Below, in pieces: positions 57,801 to 64,000 of a DNA stretch of 64,000 nt. The stretch's first letter is position 1. Every line of letters starts with the position of its first letter. The DNA is from Tenacibaculum discolor (GTDB lineage Bacteria; Bacteroidota; Bacteroidia; Flavobacteriales; Flavobacteriaceae): positions 1 through 64,000 of the forward strand of contig NZ_RCCS01000010.1 in the NCBI RefSeq assembly GCF_003664185.1, read 5' to 3'. Below the pieces are notes generated by a model. The model had not been told where the DNA came from. It saw nothing but the letters and a program-made list of their open reading frames with translations, and made no database searches. A program made the position numbers and the translations under genes.

Positions 57801-58040
57801 TAATAATACTGACCATTTTTCTTTTTTATATAACCTGTACCTAAAAATGTTTCCGAAAAAATTGATAACAAAAAACACCATTATTAACTCAAACCACCAA
57901 GTGTTATATATTAGTGCTTTAGAAGTTTGTGTTCCGTAATCGTTTTCAATAAAAGTTGCAACTCCCATGGCAATGGCAAAAGCAAAAAATAAAACGGCCA
58001 TTAAACGGGTAGAGTAGAGGGTATCTAAGATTTTTTTCAT
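54894..58040 (-). CDS. fused cytochrome c biogenesis protein CcsB-CcsA (ResB-ResC)
   Basis: A 1048 aa system II haem-delivery protein, in which ResB and CcsA are one chain. The N-terminal ResB-like half has helices near residues 12-30, 45-65 and 78-98 and a long periplasmic domain. The middle (about 480-730) is a large periplasmic region. The C-terminal half has about eight helices with the WWD haem-handling motif (WGRYWGWDPKETWALI) and conserved His residues. It transports haem for covalent attachment to cytochromes c. Such fusions are common in Bacteroidota. Confidence 0.93.
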   Translation of the reverse strand: MKKILDTLYSTRLMAVLFFAFAIAMGVATFIENDYGTQTSKALIYNTWWFELIMVFFVINFFGNIFRYRLYKKEKWSVLLFHVSFLLILIGAGITRYISYEGLMVIDEGETTNQFYSEHTYLNVIIDNSEFQKTTANKLLLSAWGDNSINFKENFQPKKGGKNHEVTFNLVDYVPWSETKMVLDENGTEHLFFVESSDGSRHEHYIKKGTIENIHNILVGFEAPNKEAASINFFYEDGSLKMISKNDGDWFRMADQKKGLIVKDSAQHFQLLTLHNVNGLQFVVPKSPEKGEIKTVRGKKDDKKYDTVIFDVTANGETKRVEFYGGKFNVDNQQQFSIGELNFRAWYGSKLLQTPFSIKLNDFQLEKYPGSESAAAYASEITVIAPNETFDYRIFMNHILDYGGYKFFQSSYKIEGEHEQTHLSVNHDFWGTWITYIGYFLLFFGLIASLFVKNTRFDDLKQSLVKIRNKKAKLSVIALLFSLVSFGQHETHEPKQITEAQIDSILTANKVDDKHAALFSSLVIQDAGGRMKPAHTFASELVRKVAHVDKFKDLDPSQILLSITENPMLWLNVPFVYLEKGNTQIREILGVPEDAEYARFIDFYNKDGSSKISKLVVEAEKKKIQNKFEKDIIKIERRVWLLSQALGGGMLRIYPIPNDENNKWVSQPETLQANFKGTDSVFVRQSLPVYLQLLQASKKSGNYTETNKVLNGIKKFQQKFGSEVIPAKDKIDLEIAYNKLNIFVKLSEYYGYVSLLLIVFVFLQIFNNKPWVNNIVKVLIGIVIFLFVFHVLGLTARWYISGNAPWSNAYESIIFVGLATMLFGLILGKKSSLTIAATTFLVSVILMFAHQNWLDPEIANLQPVLNSWWLYVHVSVIVASYGPFAMGMILGIFSLFLIIFTNEKNKKKMDLHIKELTVINEMALTVGLVMLTIGNFLGGMWANESWGRYWGWDPKETWALISIMVYAFVLHMRLIPGLRGRYTFNLWSIIAFASIMMTYFGVNFYLSGLHSYASGDKVITPTSVYYSIAFVSILGVLAWVKNKKYYKK

Positions 58041-58068
58041 CAGTAAATCTGCTAAGTATAAAACGACG

Positions 58069-58076
58069 CAAATTTA
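58069..58076 (-). promoter_or_regulatory. putative -7 box of ccsBA
   Basis: TAAATTTG on the minus strand, 28 bases before the ATG at 58040. No convincing -33 TTG was found. Confidence 0.45.
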
Positions 58077-58145
58077 CGGATTAAAGCTCTAATCGCCTTA
58101 TGAAATCAATCATTTTTAAAAGGTAAAATGTTAAATTTATGAAGG

Positions 58146-59024
58146 TTAATTTCCAATTCGTTCTCCCATTTTAACAAAGGTTTCCATCCTGTTTTTAGTG
58201 TTAGCTAAAATATCTTTGTCAATAGTGATTTTTGAGCTATCAACTAATAACACAATAGTAGACCCTCCAAAAGCAAAATATCCCATCTCATCGCCTTTTT
58301 TAACCTTTGTATTTGGGGTGTAAGTTTCTATGATACTTCCAACCATGGTAGCACCTACAGGGGCAATGATAATATCTCCTTTATCGTGTGTTTTTAAAGT
58401 GCAGAATTCTCTTTTGTTTTCACAGAACACTCTTGTGAAGTTAGCAGCCAGGGCATAAGGTGATACTGAAAAATAACGTCCTTTAATTTTTGTTACCTCA
58501 GAAGGAATTCCGTCGTAAGGGAAGTGGTAACGATGATAATCGTTAGGTGCTAATCGAAGTATAATTAAAGAATCGTCTTTATGCTTTGTGGCTAGTTCTT
58601 TGTTGCCTAAAAATTCTTCTAAGGTGAATTTTCTTCCTTTAACAAAGAAGTTTTGAATATCTGAAATATTTTTAAAGGCTAACATTTTTCCATCACCAGG
58701 AGAAACAAAACCTTTTTCAATAGGACGAGCGTCAGGTTTTAATTTTCGATAGAAAAAATCATTAAAAGAAATATAATCTTCTGAAGGTCTTTCAGCTTCG
58801 TTCATGTCAATTTGAAGCTCTCTAACAAAACTATTTATTTTGTTAATAGAGTTAGGTTTGTTCATGAGTTTACCATACCATGATGATAAAAATTTACGCT
58901 TAACTAATGGCAATAAAGCCATTTTACCAAACGGATTGTTGTATAGCAATTTTAAGTACCCTTCTCCAGGAGGAGTTTCGGTAATTATTTTACCTGTTTT
59001 TCTATCAATGAATTTTATTTTCAT
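58146..59024 (-). CDS. psd: phosphatidylserine decarboxylase
   Basis: Makes phosphatidylethanolamine from phosphatidylserine at the membrane. The 292 aa proenzyme has FFYRKLKPDARPI, VSPGDGKMLAF, APNDYHRYHFPYDG (His residues of the active site) and the self-cleavage motif FGGSTIVLL near residue 255, where the Ser becomes the pyruvoyl group. It is 5 bases downstream of the large methylmalonyl-CoA mutase gene and likely shares its transcript. Confidence 0.94.
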   Translation of the reverse strand: MKIKFIDRKTGKIITETPPGEGYLKLLYNNPFGKMALLPLVKRKFLSSWYGKLMNKPNSINKINSFVRELQIDMNEAERPSEDYISFNDFFYRKLKPDARPIEKGFVSPGDGKMLAFKNISDIQNFFVKGRKFTLEEFLGNKELATKHKDDSLIILRLAPNDYHRYHFPYDGIPSEVTKIKGRYFSVSPYALAANFTRVFCENKREFCTLKTHDKGDIIIAPVGATMVGSIIETYTPNTKVKKGDEMGYFAFGGSTIVLLVDSSKITIDKDILANTKNRMETFVKMGERIGN

Positions 59025-59029
59025 AACTG

Positions 59030-61093
59030 TTATTCTTCGGTACTATCAATTAAAATAGTTAACATGTCAATAGCAGCTTGTGCAATTTTAGTTCCTGGAC
59101 CAAAAACACCTACGGCACCAGCATCAAACAAGAATTGGTAGTCTTGTGCAGGAATTACACCACCAACAATAACCATAATATCTTCACGTCCATATTTTTT
59201 TAGCTCAGCAATAACCTGAGGAACTAAGGTTTTGTGTCCTGCGGCTAATGATGAGATACCTAAAATATGTACATCATTTTCTATAGCTTGTTTGGTAGCT
59301 TCTTGAGGAGTTTGGAATAAAGGGCCTATATCTACATCAAAACCTAAGTCAGCATATCCTGTAGCTACTACTTTAGCACCACGATCGTGGCCATCTTGTC
59401 CTAATTTAGCAATCATAATACGTGGACGACGTCCTTCTAACTCAGCAAATTTATCAGCTAGTTCAGTAGCCTTTTTAAATAACTCGTCATCTTTTATTTC
59501 TTTACTATACACGCCAGATATGGTTTTATGCACTGCTTTATGACGTCCGAAAATAGTTTCAAGGGCGTCGGAAATTTCACCTAATGTGGCTCTATTTCTT
59601 GCAGCTTTTACCGCTAAATCTAATAAATTTCCTTTACCTGTTTTAGCAGATTCAGTTAAATCGCTCAATGTTTTATCAACTTCAGCTTGATTTCTTTTTG
59701 ATTTTAAATCGTTTAGTCTATCAATTTGAGATTGACGAACGGCTTCGTTATCAACTTCTAAAATATGTAAAGGGTCTTCTTGTTCTAGCTGATATTTATT
59801 AACACCAACAATTATATCTTGACTACTGTCAATTTTGGCTTGTTTTATCGCAGCAGCTTCTTCGATACGCATTTTAGGAATCCCTTTTTCAATAGCTTTG
59901 GTCATTCCTCCTAATTCTTCAACTTCTTGAATTAATTCCCAAGCTTTGTTGGCGATTTCTTCGGTAAGTTTTTCTACATGATAACTACCCGCCCAAGGAT
60001 CAACCGTTTTTGTAATATGGGTTTCTTGTTGTAAATATATTTGTGTGTTACGAGCAATGCGCGCTGAAAAATCGGTAGGTAAGGCAATTGCTTCGTCTAA
60101 AGCGTTGGTGTGTAAACTTTGTGTACCTCCAAAAGCAGCAGCCATAGCTTCAATTGCAGTACGAGCCACGTTGTTAAAAGGATCTTGCTCAGTTAAACTC
60201 CATCCACTAGTTTGACAGTGAGTTCTTAATGCTAGCGATTTTGGGTTTTTAGGGTTGAATTGCTTTACCAATTTAGCCCATAACATTCTACCTGCACGCA
60301 TTTTGGCAATTTCCATAAAATGATTCATTCCGATAGCCCAGAAAAAAGATAGGCGGGGAGCAAAGGTGTCGATATCCATTCCTGCTTCCAATCCTTTTTT
60401 TATGTATTCTAATCCGTCAGCTAAAGTGTATGCTAATTCGATTTCTGCTGTAGCACCTGCTTCTTGCATATGGTACCCAGAAATAGAAATTGAATTAAAC
60501 CTAGGCATATTTTCAGAAGTATATCTAAAAATATCAGCAATAATTTTCATTGATGGAGTAGGTGGGTAAATGTAAGTGTTACGCACCATAAACTCTTTTA
60601 ATATATCATTTTGAATAGTTCCTGATAATAATTCAGGAGCTACACCTTGTTCTTCGGCTGCTACAATATAAAATGCCAAAATTGGTAAAACGGCTCCGTT
60701 CATGGTCATGGAAACCGACATTTTATCTAGCGGAATCTGATCGAACAAGACCTTCATGTCTTCAACAGAATCAATAGCAACCCCAGCTTTTCCAACATCA
60801 CCTTGTACACGTTCATGGTCTGAGTCGTACCCTCGGTGTGTAGCTAAATCAAAAGCAACTGATAATCCTTTTTGCCCCGCAGCTAAATTTCTACGGTAAA
60901 AAGCATTACTTTCTTCTGCGGTAGAAAAACCTGCATATTGACGAATTGTCCAAGGCCTACGAACATACATAGTAGAATAAGGACCACGCAAGTTAGGAGC
61001 GATACCAGCAACAAAATCTTCGTGTTTAAAGCTCTTGTTTTGCTGTTCTTGGCTTTTATCTATTTGTATATTTGATATATCTTGTCTACTCAT
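59030..61093 (-). CDS. methylmalonyl-CoA mutase, large (catalytic) subunit
   Basis: Adenosylcobalamin enzyme that interconverts succinyl-CoA and methylmalonyl-CoA. The 687 aa chain has the TIM-barrel substrate domain ([61 protein letters not shown]) and a C-terminal cobalamin domain with the base-off motif [11 protein letters not shown]. Gene names vary (mutB or scpA), so none is given. It overlaps the small unknown gene upstream by 8 bases. Confidence 0.96.
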   Translation of the reverse strand: MSRQDISNIQIDKSQEQQNKSFKHEDFVAGIAPNLRGPYSTMYVRRPWTIRQYAGFSTAEESNAFYRRNLAAGQKGLSVAFDLATHRGYDSDHERVQGDVGKAGVAIDSVEDMKVLFDQIPLDKMSVSMTMNGAVLPILAFYIVAAEEQGVAPELLSGTIQNDILKEFMVRNTYIYPPTPSMKIIADIFRYTSENMPRFNSISISGYHMQEAGATAEIELAYTLADGLEYIKKGLEAGMDIDTFAPRLSFFWAIGMNHFMEIAKMRAGRMLWAKLVKQFNPKNPKSLALRTHCQTSGWSLTEQDPFNNVARTAIEAMAAAFGGTQSLHTNALDEAIALPTDFSARIARNTQIYLQQETHITKTVDPWAGSYHVEKLTEEIANKAWELIQEVEELGGMTKAIEKGIPKMRIEEAAAIKQAKIDSSQDIIVGVNKYQLEQEDPLHILEVDNEAVRQSQIDRLNDLKSKRNQAEVDKTLSDLTESAKTGKGNLLDLAVKAARNRATLGEISDALETIFGRHKAVHKTISGVYSKEIKDDELFKKATELADKFAELEGRRPRIMIAKLGQDGHDRGAKVVATGYADLGFDVDIGPLFQTPQEATKQAIENDVHILGISSLAAGHKTLVPQVIAELKKYGREDIMVIVGGVIPAQDYQFLFDAGAVGVFGPGTKIAQAAIDMLTILIDSTEE

Positions 61094-61733
61094 TTTTATT
61101 CAAGGTGTTTAAAACGGTGTAATACAGTTCAAATGAAATAAAGGTTTTTAAAGAAGAGTCTTTGTAGCTTTCTTTATTTATATATGTGAAAGCAAAAGCA
61201 CTTGAGCGAGGAGATGTGTCAGGTGTGTCTCTTAAGGTTGTAAGCACCTCTTTTAAATCGTTAACTTTTGTCTCTTTAAGTAGTTTTCTTGAGTATTCAC
61301 CAGAATAATTCACTCCTAACTTGTTAGTGTATAGGGGTTCTGTGCTGTTTCTCTCGTCTTTAATTTCGGTTATTTGGATTTGTTCTTCTTCTTCAATGTT
61401 TTTTATAAAACGTTCAAATTTTTCCTTATCAGTAATCCAGATATATTCTTTTAAAGTTTCATTAGAAACCTTTAAAAGTTCTAATTCTTCTTTGGAAGTT
61501 AGGTCTTTTATGTTGATTTTGTTAGAGTTAAAATCATTTACATACTTAAAAAAAGCTTCATCAGAGTTTTCCTTGTTGATTGAATAGTAGTTGCAAATTT
61601 GATTCTCAAATGAATCAACCATCAATTTGATAAGTTCGGTTTTTGGAATGTTGCCTAGATTTTGAGCATTTAAGGATAATGTTCCAAAAAGGAATGTAAT
61701 GAAAACAGATATGTTAACTAGTTTTTTACTCAT
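61086..61733 (-). CDS. secreted protein of unknown function between the mutase subunits
   Basis: A 215 aa protein that I do not recognise. A signal peptide is clear (residues 1-23, [14 protein letters not shown], cleavage after Ala-Gln region). The mature part is charged, Lys/Glu/Asn-rich and mostly helical, with no membrane helix and no motif I can name. It overlaps both neighbours by 8 bases, and the words at both junctions are alike (AAAAATGAGTA), so it is translationally embedded in the mutase operon. A periplasmic protein has no obvious role in this cytoplasmic pathway. Confidence 0.75.
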   Translation of the reverse strand: MSKKLVNISVFITFLFGTLSLNAQNLGNIPKTELIKLMVDSFENQICNYYSINKENSDEAFFKYVNDFNSNKINIKDLTSKEELELLKVSNETLKEYIWITDKEKFERFIKNIEEEEQIQITEIKDERNSTEPLYTNKLGVNYSGEYSRKLLKETKVNDLKEVLTTLRDTPDTSPRSSAFAFTYINKESYKDSSLKTFISFELYYTVLNTLNKNE

Positions 61734-63072
61734 TTTTTAAACGTTCTTGTTCTAGTTTTTCGGCTAATCGTTTTTGGATAATAGGTTGAATTAGGGTTTT
61801 TTCATTACGAATTTTCAAGAAAGGAGAAACTTCTAAATCGTTTTTCATCTTATCTTCTTCGTTTTGAATTTTGTTTGTGCCAAGTAATACTAATTCTCCT
61901 GAATCGAATAATTGTTGTTCTTTATCTGCAGTTTCTTTTATTTTTCTTTGGATAACTCCTTCTTTTAGTTGTTTTAAAAAACCGCCACCTTTTTCTATTA
62001 GCTTAAAAACTTCTAGTGCTTTTTGAGCAAGTTGTTGAGTAATTGTTTCGATGTAATAAGCACCGTCAGCAATATTTTGAGCTTCTGCTAACTCACTTTC
62101 TTGTTGTAAAATTAATAGCTGGTTTCTTGAAATACGTTCTCCAAATTCATTTGAGTGATGAAAAACTTTATCATAAGAACTATTGGCTACGGTATTTGCT
62201 CCTCCTAAAATAGCACTCATACACTCTGAAGTTGTACGAAGCATGTTTACGTTATAATCATATAAAGTTTTGTTACGTAAACTAGATTGAGCAAAAATGT
62301 GAGCATTTGCTTCAGTGTTATATTCTTTTAAAAGAGAGTCCCATAAAGTTCTAAAAGCTCTTAGTTTGGCGATTTCAAAAAAATAATTGCTGCCTACTGA
62401 AAAATTAAAATGAATATTATTAGCAATTGAACTTCCGAAATGATTCAAGTATTCATTTGCGTGTGCAAGTGTGTATGCTAATTGTTGAACAATCGAAGCC
62501 CCTGCATTTTGGTAAGTAGAAGCATTAACACAAATAGCATTTTGAGTTACTTTTGCTATTTCTTCTAATTGGGTATGGTCATTTTTAAGATTAGAATACC
62601 AATTTCCTGAGCTGGCTAAGTGTCCTATAATATCAATGTTAAAAAAGCAATTGTCGGAGTTTGTATAATCAGCTAGTTTTTTAACGAATTCTGATGATAA
62701 AAACTCAAAAGTAAAGTAAAGTGTAGTTTTTTGAGTGTCAATTCCTTTTAGCAAGGTATTGTAGTCAAACTCTTTTTTAGCATTGAATTCAATAGCGCTA
62801 GCACCTCTTTGAAGAGAGTCGATAGCAAACGCATTTGCTTTTTCTTCATCTTCAATATTGATAGATTGGCAAATGGTAAAACCTTTCTTGGGAGTGCTTA
62901 CTCTAATATTAGTTCTATCTTCTTTAGTGTAAAAAGGTTTTACAGTAATACTCTCTTCAGTTTTCCATAAAAGAGTGTCGTTATAATCGGCACCTTTAAG
63001 GTCTACTTGTATTTTTTGTTTCCATTCTGCAGGGGTAACACCTTGAAATTCGTCAAATAAATAGTTACTCAT
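61726..63072 (-). CDS. methylmalonyl-CoA mutase, small subunit
   Basis: The 448 aa structural partner of the large subunit. It shares the TIM-barrel fold (TPAEWKQKIQVDLKGADYND near the N-terminus, ISRNQLLILQQESELAE, DGAYYIETITQQLAQKALE), but lacks a cobalamin domain with DxHxxG. It is shorter than many small subunits (about 600 aa) because that degenerate domain is missing. Its start overlaps the stop of the DivIC-like gene by one base (TAATG). Confidence 0.9.
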   Translation of the reverse strand: MSNYLFDEFQGVTPAEWKQKIQVDLKGADYNDTLLWKTEESITVKPFYTKEDRTNIRVSTPKKGFTICQSINIEDEEKANAFAIDSLQRGASAIEFNAKKEFDYNTLLKGIDTQKTTLYFTFEFLSSEFVKKLADYTNSDNCFFNIDIIGHLASSGNWYSNLKNDHTQLEEIAKVTQNAICVNASTYQNAGASIVQQLAYTLAHANEYLNHFGSSIANNIHFNFSVGSNYFFEIAKLRAFRTLWDSLLKEYNTEANAHIFAQSSLRNKTLYDYNVNMLRTTSECMSAILGGANTVANSSYDKVFHHSNEFGERISRNQLLILQQESELAEAQNIADGAYYIETITQQLAQKALEVFKLIEKGGGFLKQLKEGVIQRKIKETADKEQQLFDSGELVLLGTNKIQNEEDKMKNDLEVSPFLKIRNEKTLIQPIIQKRLAEKLEQERLKNE

Positions 63073-63389
63073 TACTTTTTTATGGTATCAAATTCAATAA
63101 TATAAATATCTTCATCTTCTTTCTTCATTAAATATTTTTCTCTAGCATAGCGTTCTAGTTGAAGAGAGTCTTGTAGTTGTTGTATGGTTTTTTTGTCTTT
63201 CTTGATTTTTTTTTCATGATAATCAATCCAGCTTTTTAACTCATTAATTTCTTTATTAAACTCTCTATGTGTAAGGTAAGAATTTTCATCAAAAAAAAGC
63301 ATCCATACCACAAATACAGTAAGTATAATCACATAAATATTAGTGGCTATTTTAAAGGAAGGTTTGTTTTTTATTGATTTAAAACTCAT
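63072..63389 (-). CDS. DivIC/FtsB-like septum formation initiator
   Basis: A single-pass division protein of 105 aa. A membrane helix lies at about residues 15-32 and a coiled coil at about 40-75 (EINELKSWIDYHEKKIKKDK), then YAREKYLMKKEDEDIYIIEF, the conserved C-terminal segment of the family. It starts one base after the udk stop and overlaps the mutase small-subunit start, so udk, this gene and the mutase genes form one long transcript. Confidence 0.87.
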   Translation of the reverse strand: MSFKSIKNKPSFKIATNIYVIILTVFVVWMLFFDENSYLTHREFNKEINELKSWIDYHEKKIKKDKKTIQQLQDSLQLERYAREKYLMKKEDEDIYIIEFDTIKK

Positions 63390-63390
63390 G

Positions 63391-64000
63391 TTATAAACGG
63401 TCGTTAATTACAGTTCTTACAATGTCTATAGCAACAGTATTATATCTGTCGTTAGGTATAATAATATCAGCATAATTTTTAGTAGGCTCAATAAATTGTT
63501 GGTGCATAGGTTTTAAAGTGCTTTGGTAGCGGTTTAAAACTTCATCAACATCTCTACCTCGTTCTTTAATATCTCTTCTTACACGTCTAATTAAACGTTC
63601 GTCAGCGTCAGCATGAACAAAAACTTTAATGTCACACAAGTTACGAAGTTCTTTACTATTAAAAATCAAAATACCTTCAATAATAATAACTTTTCTAGGG
63701 TGTGTTTTTATAGTGTCTTTGGTTCTGTTGTGAGCAACGAATGAATATACTGGTTGTTCAATAATGCATCCGTTTTTTAATTCAGATAGGTGATTCACCA
63801 TTAAATCAAAATCGATAGCTCTTGGATGATCAAAGTTTATCTTAGTACGTTCTTCGTAGGTTAGATTATCTGTTTGTTTGTAGTAAGAGTCTTGAGAGAT
63901 AACGCATACTTCATCGGCAGGAAGTTCGTTAATAATTTGGTTTACTACAGTGGTTTTTCCACTTCCTGTACCTCCAGCAATACCAATAACAAATATATTT
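63391..64000 (-). CDS. udk: uridine kinase, 5' end cut by the window edge
   Basis: Phosphorylates uridine and cytidine. Reading the minus strand from the window edge gives an open frame with the P-loop IGIAGGTGSGKTTVVNQI, then SQDSYYKQ, NFDHPRAIDFDLMVNHL and RRVRRDIKERGRDVDEVLNR. A Met at 63801 is internal, not the start. Only a few N-terminal residues appear to be missing beyond base 64000. The family is about 200 aa long, in agreement with 202 codons in view. Confidence 0.95.
   Translation of the reverse strand, partial: NIFVIGIAGGTGSGKTTVVNQIINELPADEVCVISQDSYYKQTDNLTYEERTKINFDHPRAIDFDLMVNHLSELKNGCIIEQPVYSFVAHNRTKDTIKTHPRKVIIIEGILIFNSKELRNLCDIKVFVHADADERLIRRVRRDIKERGRDVDEVLNRYQSTLKPMHQQFIEPTKNYADIIIPNDRYNTVAIDIVRTVINDRL

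Noticed and set aside
63391..63801. A short 136-residue form of uridine kinase starting at 63801
   Set aside because: The same frame stays open to the window edge and contains the P-loop upstream, so this Met is internal.

Overview
The window comes from a low-GC, gliding-type member of the Bacteroidota, most likely a marine Flavobacteriaceae (Tenacibaculum- or Polaribacter-like; the genus is a guess). Reasons: very AT-rich DNA; Bacteroidota promoters of the form TTG-N19-23-TAnnTTTG; a GldJ gliding lipoprotein and a PorV type IX secretion protein; a fused CcsBA haem-export protein; split methylmalonyl-CoA mutase genes; and few Shine-Dalgarno sites. No insertion sequence, phage gene, integrase or CRISPR array was found.

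Layout. 1-30 is the 3' end of a 5S rRNA with its terminator. 183-4271 holds pta-ackA and a divergent truA. 4278-7740 (minus) is a lipid-linked sugar module: GT2, a YbhN/LPG-synthase-like membrane protein and an ArnT-like GT39. 7844-11555 holds an acyl-CoA dehydrogenase, anmK and a glutamate-type dehydrogenase. 11731-13625 is an ExbB-ExbD-TonB operon. 13721-16056 makes UDP-glucuronate/galacturonate (ugd plus epimerase), followed by folC and two identical tRNA-Val(TAC) genes.

17663-37567 is a large Wzx/Wzy-type surface polysaccharide locus. It starts with UDP-HexNAc epimerase, UDP-HexNAc 6-dehydrogenase and a WbpB-like oxidoreductase. Then come the flippase, glycosyltransferases, a secreted beta-helix protein and an EpsG-like polymerase. 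Next is a tightly packed run: PglA-like transferase, CitE, MaoC, CitE, PglD-like acyltransferase, PglC-like initiating transferase, ATP-grasp ligase, PglE aminotransferase. It ends with galE and rmlA-C-B (rmlD absent). The PglF/WbpM-like 4,6-dehydratase that would complete a bacillosamine-type pathway lies at 52354-54258, in one minus-strand operon with Wza and the Wzc tyrosine kinase. The matching CpsB-type phosphatase faces it convergently at 48379.

Between these loci are core genes: a LysM lipoprotein, guaA, a KAS III-like enzyme, cdd, porV, gldJ, murF and an N-acetylglucosamine kinase-like protein. The right end carries a small TPR-like protein, ccsBA, psd, both methylmalonyl-CoA mutase subunits with an unknown secreted protein between them, a DivIC/FtsB-like protein and udk (cut by the window edge).

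The most interesting candidate is the CitE-MaoC-CitE triplet inside the sugar operon. Its families match the lyase/hydratase pairs of the 3-hydroxypropionate bicycle (malyl-, methylmalyl-, mesaconyl- and citramalyl-CoA chemistry). It sits directly in front of an acyltransferase of the PglD family. My inference is a dedicated supply of an unusual hydroxy- or dicarboxylic acyl-CoA for N-acylating a bacillosamine-type sugar.
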